This document shows positions 1-10,487 of a stretch of 34,146 nucleotides of DNA, one piece after another; position 1 is the first letter of the stretch; each line of letters opens with the position of its first letter. Source of the stretch: Oceanospirillaceae bacterium (GTDB lineage Bacteria; Pseudomonadota; Gammaproteobacteria; Pseudomonadales; Balneatricaceae); NCBI GenBank assembly GCA_018647765.1, contig JABGSN010000032.1, positions 1 through 34,146 of the forward strand. The letters are read 5' to 3'. A program made the translations under genes and the position numbers. The notes below the pieces were generated by a model that worked only from the letters and a program-made list of their open reading frames with translations, was not told the origin of the DNA and did not search any database.

Positions 1-1158
<1,158 letters not shown>

Positions 1159-1446
1159 ATGGCCCTAGAAAACGCCGATATCGAGAACATAGCTGTGCTT
1201 GCGCGCCTGCAAGTGCCTGCTACCGAAACTAGCGACTACGCCAACAGTATTTCCAGCATCCTGGCACTTGTGGACCAAATGCAGCAAGTCGACACCGAGG
1301 GTGTAGAGCCGCTATCCAACCCACACGACGCAACCCAGCGTTTACGCCCCGACGAAGTGACCTGCGACAACCAACGTGACGCCTTTATGGCTATTGCCCC
1401 AGCCACCGAAGAAGGCCTATACCTTGTGCCTAAAGTGATTGATTAA
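1159..1446 (+). CDS. gatC: Aspartyl/glutamyl-tRNA amidotransferase subunit C
   Basis: Small subunit of the GatCAB amidotransferase, which converts Glu-tRNA(Gln) and/or Asp-tRNA(Asn) to the amidated form; GatC wraps around GatA and GatB and stabilises the complex. The 95-residue product has the family's usual length and pattern: an N-terminal helix ([12 protein letters not shown]), a middle helix ending near [18 protein letters not shown], and the conserved PLSNPHD and LRPDEV segments around residues 51-70. The ATG at 1159 has only a weak upstream purine stretch. It is the first gene of gatC-gatA-gatB; its TAA ends one base before the gatA ATG, which implies translational coupling. Confidence 0.95.
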   Translation: MALENADIENIAVLARLQVPATETSDYANSISSILALVDQMQQVDTEGVEPLSNPHDATQRLRPDEVTCDNQRDAFMAIAPATEEGLYLVPKVID

Positions 1447-1447
1447 T

Positions 1448-2914
1448 ATGACTAACAAGACCTTAATTCAAATTTCCGATGAGCTCAGTGCGGGCCAATA
1501 TTCTAGCCGTGAAATCACCCAAGACATTATTGCCGATATCAGGGCCCGTGATGCTCAGTTTAATAGTTTCATCACGGTTTCTGAAGAACTGGCCCTTGAA
1601 CAAGCCGACGCCGCCGATGCGCGCCGCGCCGCGGGCCATGCCGAGTTATTGACCGGCGTACCTTTTGCCCACAAAGACCTGTTCTGCACCCAAGGCTTAC
1701 GTACTACGTGTGCCTCCAAGATGCTAGAGGACTTTATTCCGCCGTACGAATCCACCGTAGGCCAACGTTTACTCGCCACCGGCGCTGTATGTGTGGGCAA
1801 AACCAACATGGATGAGTTTGCCATGGGGTCGTCCAACGAAAACAGTTACTTTGGCGCGGTGAAAAACCCGTGGGACCTTAACGCCGTACCCGGCGGTTCG
1901 TCTGGTGGTTCTGCTGCGGCCGTCGCAGCCGGCTTAGTACCGGCAGCAACGGGCACCGATACCGGTGGCTCCATCCGCCAACCCGCCTCATTTTGTAATT
2001 TAACCGGTATTAAACCCACTTATGGCCGTGTTTCGCGGTTTGGCATTGTGGCTTATGCCTCTAGCCTCGATCAAGCAGGCCCAATGTGCACCACCGCCGC
2101 AGATGCTGCGGTGATGCTTAACGCCATGGCAGGCTTCGACGCCCAAGACTCCACCAGCGTGCAACAAGACGCAGCCGATTTTACCGCCGAGCTAAACCAG
2201 CCCCTTGCAGGCCTTAAAGTGGGTTTGCCAAAAGAGTTCTTTGGCTCAGGTTTAGACCCACAAGTGGCCGATTGCATTATGGCCGCAGTGAAACAAATTG
2301 AAGCCCTAGGCGCACAAATTGTAGACATTAGCCTACCCAACTTAGAGCTATCCATTCCGGCTTATTACGTCATCGCACCGTCTGAGGCATCATCAAATCT
2401 CAGCCGCTTTGACGGCGTACGTTATGGCTACCGATGTGACCAGCCCGAAGATTTAATGGACTTATATTGCCGTACCCGCGCCGAAGGTTTTGGCAAGGAA
2501 GTAAAACGTCGTATTATGGTGGGCACCTACGCTTTGTCCGAAGGGTATTACGATGCCTACTATGTAAAAGCCCAACGTGTACGCCGCCTGATTAAAGACG
2601 ACTTTGCCCGTGCATTGGCGCAAGTGGATGTCATTATGGGGCCCGTAGCGCCCACCCCAGCCTTCGACTTAGGCAGCAATACCAAAGACCCCGTGGCCAT
2701 GTACCTAGAAGACATTTACACCTTGTCTGCCAACATGGCCGGCATCCCGGCCATGTCGACGCCGGCAGGTTTTGTTAATGGCCGACCCGTAGGCCTGCAC
2801 ATTATGGGCAACTATTTTGCCGAAGCAAAATTATTGAACATTGCCCACCAGTATCAACAAGTCACCGATTGGCACCTACAAACGCCAACATCTAACACAG
2901 CAAAGGGGGCTTAA
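1448..2914 (+). CDS. gatA: Aspartyl/glutamyl-tRNA amidotransferase subunit A
   Basis: Amidase subunit of GatCAB: it hydrolyses glutamine and sends ammonia to GatB. The 488-residue product is an amidase-signature protein with the Ser-cisSer-Lys triad visible: Lys76 in PFAHKDLF, Ser151 in the [10 protein letters not shown] loop, and Ser175 in [15 protein letters not shown]. The spacing between the three matches characterised GatA enzymes. I chose the ATG at 1448, one base after the gatC stop, because homologues begin close to it ([13 protein letters not shown]); an in-frame TTG at 1439 lies inside gatC and would add only three residues. It is followed after 2 bases by gatB. No irregularity seen. 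Confidence 0.96.
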   Translation: MTNKTLIQISDELSAGQYSSREITQDIIADIRARDAQFNSFITVSEELALEQADAADARRAAGHAELLTGVPFAHKDLFCTQGLRTTCASKMLEDFIPPYESTVGQRLLATGAVCVGKTNMDEFAMGSSNENSYFGAVKNPWDLNAVPGGSSGGSAAAVAAGLVPAATGTDTGGSIRQPASFCNLTGIKPTYGRVSRFGIVAYASSLDQAGPMCTTAADAAVMLNAMAGFDAQDSTSVQQDAADFTAELNQPLAGLKVGLPKEFFGSGLDPQVADCIMAAVKQIEALGAQIVDISLPNLELSIPAYYVIAPSEASSNLSRFDGVRYGYRCDQPEDLMDLYCRTRAEGFGKEVKRRIMVGTYALSEGYYDAYYVKAQRVRRLIKDDFARALAQVDVIMGPVAPTPAFDLGSNTKDPVAMYLEDIYTLSANMAGIPAMSTPAGFVNGRPVGLHIMGNYFAEAKLLNIAHQYQQVTDWHLQTPTSNTAKGA

Positions 2915-2916
2915 TC

Positions 2917-4368
2917 ATGGCTTGGGAAATTGTTATTGGTCTAGAAATTCACGTTCAACTGGCCACCAAATCCAAATTATTTTCTGGTGCTAAAGTCGCC
3001 TTTGGTGCAGAACCTAACACCCAAACCACCTTAGTGGATTTAGGCATGCCGGGTGCATTACCAGTTTTTAACGAACAAGCCTTGCGTATGGCCGTCACCT
3101 TTGGCACCGCCATTGATGCAGACATAGGCAAACACTCCGTATTTGCCCGTAAAAACTACTTCTACCCAGACTCACCCAAAGGCTACCAAACCAGCCAAAT
3201 GGACCACCCTATTGTAGGCATTGGCCACTTAGACATTCAGCTAGAAGACGGCAGCACTAAGCGCATTGGCGTAACCCGCGCGCACTTAGAAGAAGATGCG
3301 GGCAAGTCGTTACATGATGACTTTGATGGTATGACCGGTATTGACCTTAACCGCTCCAGCACCCCGTTGTTAGAAATCGTGTCTGAACCAGACATGCGCA
3401 GCGCCAAAGAAGCCGTGGCCTACATGCGTAAAATGCATGCCATTGTCACCACCATTGGTATTTCTGATGGCAACATGGCCGAAGGGTCTATGCGCTGTGA
3501 TGCCAACGTCTCTGTTCGACCTAAAGGTCAAGAGAAGCTGGGCACCCGCGCCGAGCTAAAGAACATTAACTCCTTCCGCTTTATTGAGCGCGCGATTAAT
3601 GTAGAAGTAGAGCGCCAAATCGACATTTTGGAAGATGGCGGCACCATTGCCCAAGAAACCCGCCTATACGACGCAGATAAGAACGAAACACGCCCAATGC
3701 GTAGCAAGGAGGAAGCCAACGACTACCGTTACTTCCCATGCCCAGATTTATTACCTATCAACATCGACGAGGCTTATATCGATGCTATTCGTAATGCGTT
3801 GCCCGAGTTACCAGACCAACGCAGCGCCCGTTTTGTGAGCCAACTCAGCCTTAGCGAATATGATGCTGGCGTCTTGTCTGCAAGTCGTGCCCTAGCCGAT
3901 TATTTTGAAGCCGTGGTGGCCGTATGTAATGACGCTAAACTGGGCGCCAACTGGGTCACCGGCGAATTAGCCAAGTTTCTTAATCAAAATAATATGGAGA
4001 TTAATGCCGCGCCAGTATCTGCTGAGCAACTAGGCCAACTGATTAGTCGCATTAAAGATGACACCATCAATACCAAAGGTGCCAAAACTGTATTTGAAGC
4101 ACTATGGGATCAAACCGGCACAGTGGATGGCATTATTGCTGACAAAGGTTTAAAGCAAGTTAGCGACATGGGCGCTATCGAAGCCATGGTGGACGATGTG
4201 ATTGCGGCTAGCCCTAAGCAAGTGCAACAGTACCTTGACGCCGAAGTAGAAAAGCGTGGCAAGATGCTAGGGTTCTTTATGGGCCAAGTAATGAAAGCAT
4301 CTAAAGGTGCGGCTAACCCAGGCCAAGTGAATGGTTTACTTAAAAATAAGCTCGACGCCCTTTGTTGA
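2917..4368 (+). CDS. gatB: Aspartyl/glutamyl-tRNA amidotransferase subunit B
   Basis: Kinase/transamidase subunit of GatCAB: it activates the misacylated Glu- or Asp-tRNA with ATP and transfers the ammonia made by GatA. The 483-residue product starts with [20 protein letters not shown], then shows [13 protein letters not shown] (residues ~85-97), [10 protein letters not shown] and [17 protein letters not shown], all family hallmarks. The C-terminal ~150 residues form the GatB/YqeY helical tRNA-binding tail, ending in [15 protein letters not shown] clear AAAGGGGG ribosome site precedes the ATG at 2917, overlapping the end of gatA. The same tail domain occurs alone in the YqeY gene at 26872. 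The gene ends just before a REP-like hairpin pair. Confidence 0.96.
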   Translation: MAWEIVIGLEIHVQLATKSKLFSGAKVAFGAEPNTQTTLVDLGMPGALPVFNEQALRMAVTFGTAIDADIGKHSVFARKNYFYPDSPKGYQTSQMDHPIVGIGHLDIQLEDGSTKRIGVTRAHLEEDAGKSLHDDFDGMTGIDLNRSSTPLLEIVSEPDMRSAKEAVAYMRKMHAIVTTIGISDGNMAEGSMRCDANVSVRPKGQEKLGTRAELKNINSFRFIERAINVEVERQIDILEDGGTIAQETRLYDADKNETRPMRSKEEANDYRYFPCPDLLPINIDEAYIDAIRNALPELPDQRSARFVSQLSLSEYDAGVLSASRALADYFEAVVAVCNDAKLGANWVTGELAKFLNQNNMEINAAPVSAEQLGQLISRIKDDTINTKGAKTVFEALWDQTGTVDGIIADKGLKQVSDMGAIEAMVDDVIAASPKQVQQYLDAEVEKRGKMLGFFMGQVMKASKGAANPGQVNGLLKNKLDALC

Positions 4369-4377
4369 ACACCACTG

Positions 4378-4462
4378 AGATTGCGGCCTGCGCCGCAATG
4401 ACATAACTTAGAACGGCGCTATCCTGACCACCAAAACGTCATCCTGACGAAGGTCAGGATCT
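4378..4462. repeat. Inverted pair of REP-like palindromes between gatB and putA
   Basis: Two 25-base elements sit in opposite orientation: 4378-4402 on the + strand and 4438-4462 on the - strand. Both fit one template, AGAT - five bases - CCTKCG - the five complementary bases - ATGAC, so the ends and loop are conserved while the stem differs but remains paired (TGCGG/CCGCA in one, CCTGA/TCAGG in the other). A 35-base spacer separates them. This is the layout of a REP doublet (BIME), an extragenic palindrome family often spread by RAYT transposases. The second element directly touches the putA stop codon. The hairpins may also limit read-through or protect 3' ends of these convergent genes; neither has a U-run. 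No RAYT gene is in the window. Confidence 0.75.
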
Positions 4463-7400
4463 CTACTCTCCTGCAGCGATCAAACTGGCATTACCACCCG
4501 CGGCCGTGGTATCAATACACAAATGCCGCTCCATGGTATAACGCTGTGGGTCACTGGCTTCGCTAATCAACGGCAACAGCGCACCCGTTTTATGCGCCAA
4601 AGCGCTCCGCAACTGCTGCTGGTAAGCTAACACCGAGTTAGCAGCAACCCCGTGATAACCGGTCAATTCGGTGACTGCAGTGGCCGCCATTTGGCCATTC
4701 AGTACCACCAAGGGTAAATCGCTTTTAGGTAATACCACATCACTCACCACCAGCACTACCGCATTACCCTGTGCTAACGCCGTTTGTGCTTGCATTAAGG
4801 CCGCCTTACGGTCTGGCCCTAAACAAAGCACCACGCCGCGAGCCACAGTAGACAACTGGTTCAGCTCTCCCGTTGGCCCGGGCAACAATACGGCGTCACG
4901 GCAAAGGTCCTGCATCTGGCTGGCTTGTGGGCCAAACACCTGACACAACCGAGACAACCGATCACTTGATTGTTGCCACTGGCTTAACGTTACACCGGCA
5001 ATACTGTTAATCGCCTGCTGCACGTGTTCCAAGCTCACAAGATCGCCACTAGGGGCATGAGCGACAACAGAACGAGGGCGGCGCAAACGTTGCACATATT
5101 GTGGGCCACCGGCCTTAGGGCCCGTACCCGATAAGCCTTCACCACCAAACGGCTGACTGCCCACCACCGCACCAATTTGGTTACGATTAACATAGGTATT
5201 ACCTGCATGAACACCTTTGACCAACTGCTCAACCCGAGCATCCACACGAGTATGCACACCAAAGGTTAAACCGTACCCTTGAGCATTGATGGTATCAATG
5301 AGTTTAGGTAAGGCTTGCGCCGAAAAAGTAGCCACATGTAGTACTGGGCCAAAAATCTCTTCTGCAAGATCCTCTATGCCATTTAACTGAATCACCGTAG
5401 GCCCAACAAACAAACCATGATCAGGAATAGGCATACGTTTCAGCACCTTGCCCTGATCAGCGCAGGCCTCAATATGAGCTTCTATTTTGGCCTTAGAAGC
5501 CGCGTCAATCACGGGGCCTACATCGGTATCTAAATGCCAAGGGTTGCCGAGTTTCAACTCATCCATGGCACCATAAAGCATGCGTAATACTTTGTCGGCA
5601 ATGTCTTCTTGCAAATACAGCATACGTAACGCTGAACACCGTTGCCCCGCACTCTGAAAGGCCGACGCCAACACGTCGCGCACCACTTGCTCGGGCAACG
5701 CCGTTGAATCGACGATCATGGCGTTAAGGCCTCCGGTTTCGGCAATCATCACCGCATCGGGAGCCAATTTTTCGGCCATCACGCGGTTAATCTGTTGCGC
5801 CGTTGCCGTTGAACCTGTGAAACACACCCCACTAATGCGTGGGTCACTGGTAATCGGTACACCCACCTCCTTCGCACCACCCGGAAGGTATTGAATGGCA
5901 GCCACAGGAAACCCCGCTTCATGCATTAACTGCACAGCCCGAAAAGCCACCAAATTAGTTTGATCTGCGGGTTTTGCCAACACCGCATTACCCGCCGCTA
6001 AAGCAGCAAACACTTGGCCACTAAAAATGGCTAGGGGAAAATTCCACGGCGAGATACAGCTCACAACACCGCGGCCTTTAGCTTGCGGCATCGACGCCAT
6101 TTCTTGCGCATAAAAGTTAGCAAAATCAACCGCTTCGCGCAATTCCCCAACGGCGTCCAGCCAAGTTTTACCGGCTTCGCGGGCCAAAATAGCAAATAGT
6201 TCAGTGGCATGTTGTTCATATAAGTCGGCTACTTTTTCGAAACAGGCCACTCGTTGCGCCATAGGCATTGCCAACCACTGAGTTTGGCCTTGGGGGCCGG
6301 CACTAATGGCCGATTCAATTTGCGCAGCAGATGCCATACTCACCTGCCCCACTTGCTCATCATCAAGGGCTGGGTTAGCCACCCATTGAGATCCAAGCGG
6401 TAGACCAGCGGGATTAGCAATAATAGGTATGGCCTGCCAACATTCTTGGGCCAAATGAGTACGCGCATGCTCCATGGCTTTGATTGTAGGGGCATCAGTG
6501 ATGTCCCACCCCATCGCGTTTTTCCGATAACGCTCACCTGCGCTAGCAAACAAATCTTTAGGTTGAACAATGGCATGACTGCCACAACTGAGACCTTGCT
6601 CTAAACGGGATAACACTAGATTCACCGGATCTTGTGCAATGGTTTCTGGGGTGATCTCTGGGTTCACCAACTGGTGTACAAATGAGGAGTTAGCGCCGTT
6701 TTCTAGTAAGCGACGCACCAGATAGGCCAACAAGTCTTGATGTGCGCCTACCGGTGCGTATATCCGGCAGCGCACATTGCCTTGTGCCATAACACTGGCA
6801 TGTAAAGATTCACCCATGCCGTGCAAACGTTGAAATTCGTAAGCATAGCTGCTGCTTTGGCCATCCGCATCGTTAGCCGCCAATTGCAAAATAGCTGCCA
6901 CAGAATGGGCATTGTGGGTGGCGAATTGGGCATAAATACGGTCATTCATCGCTAGTAATTGTTTGGCGCAGGCCAAGTAAGACAAGTCGGTATTGGCCTT
7001 ACGAGTAAACACAGGGAAACCCGTTAAACCCATAACCTGAGCGCGTTTTATTTCGGCATCCCAATACGCACCTTTTACCAAACGCACCATAATCTGGCGA
7101 TCTAACCCTTTAGCCAAAGCGTACAACCAGTCTAAGACCCAAGGTGCACGTTTGCTAAAGGCCTGCACCACCACACCAAACCCTTGCCATCCTTCTAGTT
7201 CCGAAGAAGCCAATACCGCAGCAATAACATCCAAAGAAATATCCAACCGGTCGGCTTCTTCGGCATCGATGTTAAAGCCCATATTGGCGGCTTTAGCCTG
7301 TAAAGCTAAGGCCAATACTTGAGGTACCAGCTCTTGAAGTACGCGTTCGCGCTGGCCCCATTCATAACGTGGGTGTAGGGCAGACAACTTAACCGAAATC

Positions 7401-8113
7401 CCCGGGTTATTGCGGATATCGACATCTGTACAGTGAGGTGCTAAGTCGGCAATGGCTTGGCTATAAGAATCGAAGTAGCGGGTGGCATCTTCTGCGGTAC
7501 GTGCAGCCTCACCCAACATGTCATAGGAATGCGTGTAACCTTGGCCGGAGAGCTTTTTGGCCCGGCGAGTGGCCTCGTGCATGGTACGTCCCAATACAAA
7601 CTGAGAGCCTAATTCTTTCATCGCTTGAGCTACAGCTGTACGCACTACCGGCTCACCTACACGCTTGACCAGGCCGCGCATAGTAGACCCTACTTTGTCG
7701 GCGTCTACTGGCGCCAATAACTTACCGGTGACCAACAGCGCCCAAGTGGAGGAATTGATGAGCGACGAATTTGAATGACCCAAGTGGCTAGACCAGTCGC
7801 CAGCTTGTACTTTGTCTTCGATGAGGGCGTCTATGGTGGCTTTGTCTGGCACTCGCAATAGTGCTTCGGCCATACACATAAGGGCTACACCCTCTTTGGT
7901 ACTAAGACCATATTCACCTAAAAACTTTTCCATCATGGTGGGACTAGAGTGGCTACGTACATGACGCACCAAATCTGCCGCTTGAGCCGACATCTGCTGG
8001 CGCTGAGTTTGAGGCAAGTCTACGCGAGACAACAGGGCCTCTACACAACCTTGTTCATTAGCAAGGTAAGCTGCGCGCATAACGGTACGAATAGTATCTA
8101 GTTGCTGGTTCAT
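4463..8113 (-). CDS. putA: Bifunctional proline dehydrogenase / L-glutamate-gamma-semialdehyde dehydrogenase
   Basis: Oxidises proline to glutamate in two steps: an FAD-dependent proline dehydrogenase passing electrons to quinones, then an NAD-dependent aldehyde dehydrogenase, joined by a substrate channel. The 1216 residues show an arm region (~1-150), a PRODH barrel (~170-480, with MVRLVKGAYWDAEIKRAQ and YLVRRLLENGANSSF), the aldehyde dehydrogenase (~560-1020, SPWNFPLAIFSGQ, Glu792 in AETGG, catalytic Cys826 in GQRCSA) and a C-terminal ALDH-like domain ending in the conserved TTAAGGNAS tail. It has no N-terminal ribbon-helix-helix domain, so it should not bind DNA as E. coli PutA does; length and layout fit the long bifunctional (type B) class. 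Divergent from an Lrp-type regulator, the likely controller. Confidence 0.95.
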   Translation of the reverse strand: MNQQLDTIRTVMRAAYLANEQGCVEALLSRVDLPQTQRQQMSAQAADLVRHVRSHSSPTMMEKFLGEYGLSTKEGVALMCMAEALLRVPDKATIDALIEDKVQAGDWSSHLGHSNSSLINSSTWALLVTGKLLAPVDADKVGSTMRGLVKRVGEPVVRTAVAQAMKELGSQFVLGRTMHEATRRAKKLSGQGYTHSYDMLGEAARTAEDATRYFDSYSQAIADLAPHCTDVDIRNNPGISVKLSALHPRYEWGQRERVLQELVPQVLALALQAKAANMGFNIDAEEADRLDISLDVIAAVLASSELEGWQGFGVVVQAFSKRAPWVLDWLYALAKGLDRQIMVRLVKGAYWDAEIKRAQVMGLTGFPVFTRKANTDLSYLACAKQLLAMNDRIYAQFATHNAHSVAAILQLAANDADGQSSSYAYEFQRLHGMGESLHASVMAQGNVRCRIYAPVGAHQDLLAYLVRRLLENGANSSFVHQLVNPEITPETIAQDPVNLVLSRLEQGLSCGSHAIVQPKDLFASAGERYRKNAMGWDITDAPTIKAMEHARTHLAQECWQAIPIIANPAGLPLGSQWVANPALDDEQVGQVSMASAAQIESAISAGPQGQTQWLAMPMAQRVACFEKVADLYEQHATELFAILAREAGKTWLDAVGELREAVDFANFYAQEMASMPQAKGRGVVSCISPWNFPLAIFSGQVFAALAAGNAVLAKPADQTNLVAFRAVQLMHEAGFPVAAIQYLPGGAKEVGVPITSDPRISGVCFTGSTATAQQINRVMAEKLAPDAVMIAETGGLNAMIVDSTALPEQVVRDVLASAFQSAGQRCSALRMLYLQEDIADKVLRMLYGAMDELKLGNPWHLDTDVGPVIDAASKAKIEAHIEACADQGKVLKRMPIPDHGLFVGPTVIQLNGIEDLAEEIFGPVLHVATFSAQALPKLIDTINAQGYGLTFGVHTRVDARVEQLVKGVHAGNTYVNRNQIGAVVGSQPFGGEGLSGTGPKAGGPQYVQRLRRPRSVVAHAPSGDLVSLEHVQQAINSIAGVTLSQWQQSSDRLSRLCQVFGPQASQMQDLCRDAVLLPGPTGELNQLSTVARGVVLCLGPDRKAALMQAQTALAQGNAVVLVVSDVVLPKSDLPLVVLNGQMAATAVTELTGYHGVAANSVLAYQQQLRSALAHKTGALLPLISEASDPQRYTMERHLCIDTTAAGGNASLIAAGE

Positions 8114-8304
8114 GTGTGCCCCACTCGTTAGTCGATAAATATGCGGACATTTTAGCTCTTAAATTAAAGTTAAATTCACCTAATTAACCAACAATAAATA
8201 AACCATTGACCAAATAATTAAAATATTATTATATTTATACCTAATTTAATTGACATTTAGGGTATATTAACTAAATCATAGATCACCCACCGAAGCACAC
8301 CGCC
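8114..8304. promoter_or_regulatory. AT-rich divergent putA / lrp-family control region
   Basis: The 191-bp gap between two divergent genes is far more AT-rich than its surroundings, especially 8155-8280. A consensus -35 TTGACA lies at 8250-8255; a weak -10 candidate, TAAATC, follows at 8272-8277 and would serve the regulator. Lrp-family proteins favour AT-rich, loosely palindromic sites, so binding by the neighbouring regulator is plausible. I see no single clear palindrome to name as the operator. Confidence 0.4.
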
Positions 8305-8751
8305 ATGGAACAACTAGACCGCCACGACAAAGCGATTATTGCCGCCATGCAAAAAGATGGCCGTATGACCATTACCGCCCTCGCCCAACACGTTGGTTTA
8401 TCTAACACGCCTTGCCAAATGCGCCTAAAGCGGCTGCAAAATCAGGGTTACATTACCGGCTATGTGGCGCTGGTTAACAAAACTAAGCTGGGCCTAGATC
8501 ACGTGGCCTTTGTGCAAGCCACGCTAGCCTCCACCAGCAGTAGGTCGTTAGAAGCCTTTAACGAAGCCGTAAACAAAATTGCAGAAATAGAGCAGTGCCA
8601 CATGATCGCGGCCAACTTTGATTATTTACTCAAGGTAAGAACTAAAGACATGGCCTCATATCGAGCCATATTGGGCGAGAAGATCTCCACCCTGCCCCAC
8701 GTGGTACAAACCAGTACCTTTGTGGTGATGGAAAGTGTTAAAGATGTTTAG
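8305..8751 (+). CDS. Lrp/AsnC-family transcriptional regulator, probable proline-responsive regulator of putA
   Basis: The 148-residue product has the two-domain Lrp architecture: an N-terminal helix-turn-helix (residues ~8-55, with MTITALAQHVGLSNTPCQMR containing the recognition helix) and a C-terminal RAM/ligand domain (~70-143) that usually forms octamers and senses an amino acid. It starts 191 bp from putA and reads away from it. Lrp-type activators named PutR control putA in Agrobacterium and Rhodobacter, and the PutA here lacks its own DNA-binding domain, so a role as a PutR-like activator is a reasonable inference, not proven. Its 3' end overlaps the convergent hyi-like gene by 14 bp. 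No ribosome site of note; the ATG is chosen because MEQLDRHDKAI matches typical family starts. Confidence 0.85.
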   Translation: MEQLDRHDKAIIAAMQKDGRMTITALAQHVGLSNTPCQMRLKRLQNQGYITGYVALVNKTKLGLDHVAFVQATLASTSSRSLEAFNEAVNKIAEIEQCHMIAANFDYLLKVRTKDMASYRAILGEKISTLPHVVQTSTFVVMESVKDV

Positions 8752-9526
8752 CCTTCCCAGCGCCTAGCCAACCCAACCCCTCAAGCGTTGTGGTTTTAGG
8801 TCGATACTCACACCCCACAGAACCAGAGTAGCCAGAGCCGTCTATCACATCAAACACCGGGCCATAATCCAACACCCCCGTATTAGGTTCGTGGCGCTCC
8901 GGCACGCCCGCTATTTGAACATGTAAAATATAGGGCAACAGCTGTAGAAACTGTACCAACGCATTACCTTCAAACTTTTGACAGTGAAAAAAATCAAACT
9001 GGATACCCACATTATTGGCACCAATGGCGGTACACAACCGCAAGGCCTGCGCCTGGCTAGATAGCATGTAGTTAGGCATGTCTATGGGGTTGATGGCCTC
9101 CATTGTAAGACGCACTCCCGCGCCTTTAGCCTCGCCCGCAGCCCAGCGTAAATTGCTTACATACTCGGCTTCGGCCGCCTCAAGGCTCACGCCCGCAGGC
9201 ACCAAACCGGCCATCACATGCACCAACGGATTGCCCATGGCTGCAGCGTATTGCAACGCCTGCCTCACCGAATCCTCAAATTCTGAGCGACGTCTGGCAT
9301 CACACGCCATGCCCCGATCACCCTCATGCCAGTGGCCAGCGGAAGTATTGATTAACACCTGAGGCATACCACTGAGCCTAATCGCGCTGGACACCTCTTC
9401 GATGCTGAAATCATAGGGGAACAAACATTCTACGCCTGCAAAGCCCGCATCAGCAGCCGCTTGATAGCGCTGCAAAAACGGCAATTCGTTAAATAACATA
9501 GAAATGTTGGCACACAGGCTAAGCAT
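8738..9526 (-). CDS. hyi: Hydroxypyruvate isomerase family protein
   Basis: Sugar-isomerase-type TIM barrel of 262 residues. The start MLSLCANISMLFNELPFLQR is the usual opening of Hyi, and metal-ligand regions are visible: EAINPIDMPNYM around residues 143-154 (Glu ligand) and QFDFFHCQ around 175-182, then HVQIAG and GCEYRPK near the end. Hyi interconverts hydroxypyruvate and tartronate semialdehyde. The divergent neighbour is a tartronate semialdehyde reductase-like enzyme, which supports this role in glyoxylate/glycerate metabolism. The related OtnI (2-oxo-tetronate isomerase) has similar sequence and cannot be excluded, although no OtnK or LtnD gene is adjacent. No Shine-Dalgarno is visible before the ATG at 9524-9526. 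Confidence 0.8.
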   Translation of the reverse strand: MLSLCANISMLFNELPFLQRYQAAADAGFAGVECLFPYDFSIEEVSSAIRLSGMPQVLINTSAGHWHEGDRGMACDARRRSEFEDSVRQALQYAAAMGNPLVHVMAGLVPAGVSLEAAEAEYVSNLRWAAGEAKGAGVRLTMEAINPIDMPNYMLSSQAQALRLCTAIGANNVGIQFDFFHCQKFEGNALVQFLQLLPYILHVQIAGVPERHEPNTGVLDYGPVFDVIDGSGYSGSVGCEYRPKTTTLEGLGWLGAGKAKHL

Positions 9527-9582
9527 ATGGATAATGGCAATTATAGGGTTAACTTCAGTTCACATATTTAGAGCAGCTTATC

Positions 9583-10467
9583 ATGAACACATTAGCACCA
9601 GTAGGTTTCATTGGTACAGGCTTAATGGGCCAAGCCATGGCAGCCCAGTTGATTAACGCTGGTTTTAACCTGTGTACTCATAGCCGCACAGCCCACAAAG
9701 CCGAGCCTTTAATTGCCCTAGGCGCAAGCTATGCCCACAGCCCAGCCGAACTAGCACACAAGATACAAGGCGGCATGGTTGTTGTGTGCGTAACCGACTC
9801 CCCCGCCCTAGAACAAGTGGTCAATGGACCCCAAGGTTTATTAAACCGCTTGGCCAAGGGTAGCTTAATCATCGACATGGGCACCAGCCATTACGACCTC
9901 ACCTTAAGCCTAGCGCAACAAGCGCAACACCAACACATTCACTATGTCGATGCACCTGTTTCCGGCGGCCAAGTGGGTGCACAGCAAGGCAGCTTATCGA
10001 TTATGGCGGGCGGCGATTTTAACCAGATACAACGGGCTCAGGGGCTGTTTGATGCCATGGGCCACAAGACCACCCATGTGGGCAACGTGGGGTGCGGCCA
10101 ATTAGCCAAGGCGGCCAATCAAATGATTGTCGGTGCCACACTCAACATAGTTGCCGAGGCGCTTTTTTTAGCCCAACAAAATGGCGCCGACCCCGCCAAA
10201 GTAAGAGACGCGCTGAGCGGCGGTTTTGCCGACAGCAAAATTTTACAAGTTCACGGCCAGCGCATGGTCGAGCAAAGTTACACACCAGGTGCCAGAGCCA
10301 CCACCCAGCTTAAAGACTTACAACAAGCGCAAGATTTAGCTCAGCAAAGCAACCTCAAGCTACCCCTTAATGAAACCAGCCTCAACCAATGGCAAGGTAT
10401 GGTCGATGCTGGGCTGGGCAACTTAGATCAGGCTGGCATTTTGGCATGGGTAGAACGCAATAATTAA
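9583..10467 (+). CDS. NAD(P)-dependent beta-hydroxyacid dehydrogenase, probable 2-hydroxy-3-oxopropionate (tartronate semialdehyde) reductase
   Basis: The 294-residue product is a beta-hydroxyacid dehydrogenase: the dinucleotide loop GFIGTGLMG is at residues 8-16, the substrate-binding DAPVSGGQ at 123-130, and the catalytic Lys176 and Asn179 lie in GCGQLAKAANQ. The all-alpha C-terminal half carries the dimer core. GarR/GlxR reduces tartronate semialdehyde to D-glycerate; close relatives act on 3-hydroxyisobutyrate or other acids, so the substrate is inferred mainly from the divergent hyi 56 bp away, which would make or use tartronate semialdehyde. Glyoxylate carboligase and glycerate kinase, the usual partners, are not in the window. 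The stop is followed by the decayed segment at 10488-11140. Confidence 0.8.
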   Translation: MNTLAPVGFIGTGLMGQAMAAQLINAGFNLCTHSRTAHKAEPLIALGASYAHSPAELAHKIQGGMVVVCVTDSPALEQVVNGPQGLLNRLAKGSLIIDMGTSHYDLTLSLAQQAQHQHIHYVDAPVSGGQVGAQQGSLSIMAGGDFNQIQRAQGLFDAMGHKTTHVGNVGCGQLAKAANQMIVGATLNIVAEALFLAQQNGADPAKVRDALSGGFADSKILQVHGQRMVEQSYTPGARATTQLKDLQQAQDLAQQSNLKLPLNETSLNQWQGMVDAGLGNLDQAGILAWVERNN

Positions 10468-10487
10468 GCCTTCTATACGCAATAACC

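Noticed and set aside
1439-1447. TTG start for gatA inside gatC
   Set aside because: Adds only three residues with no ribosome site; the ATG at 1448 is better.
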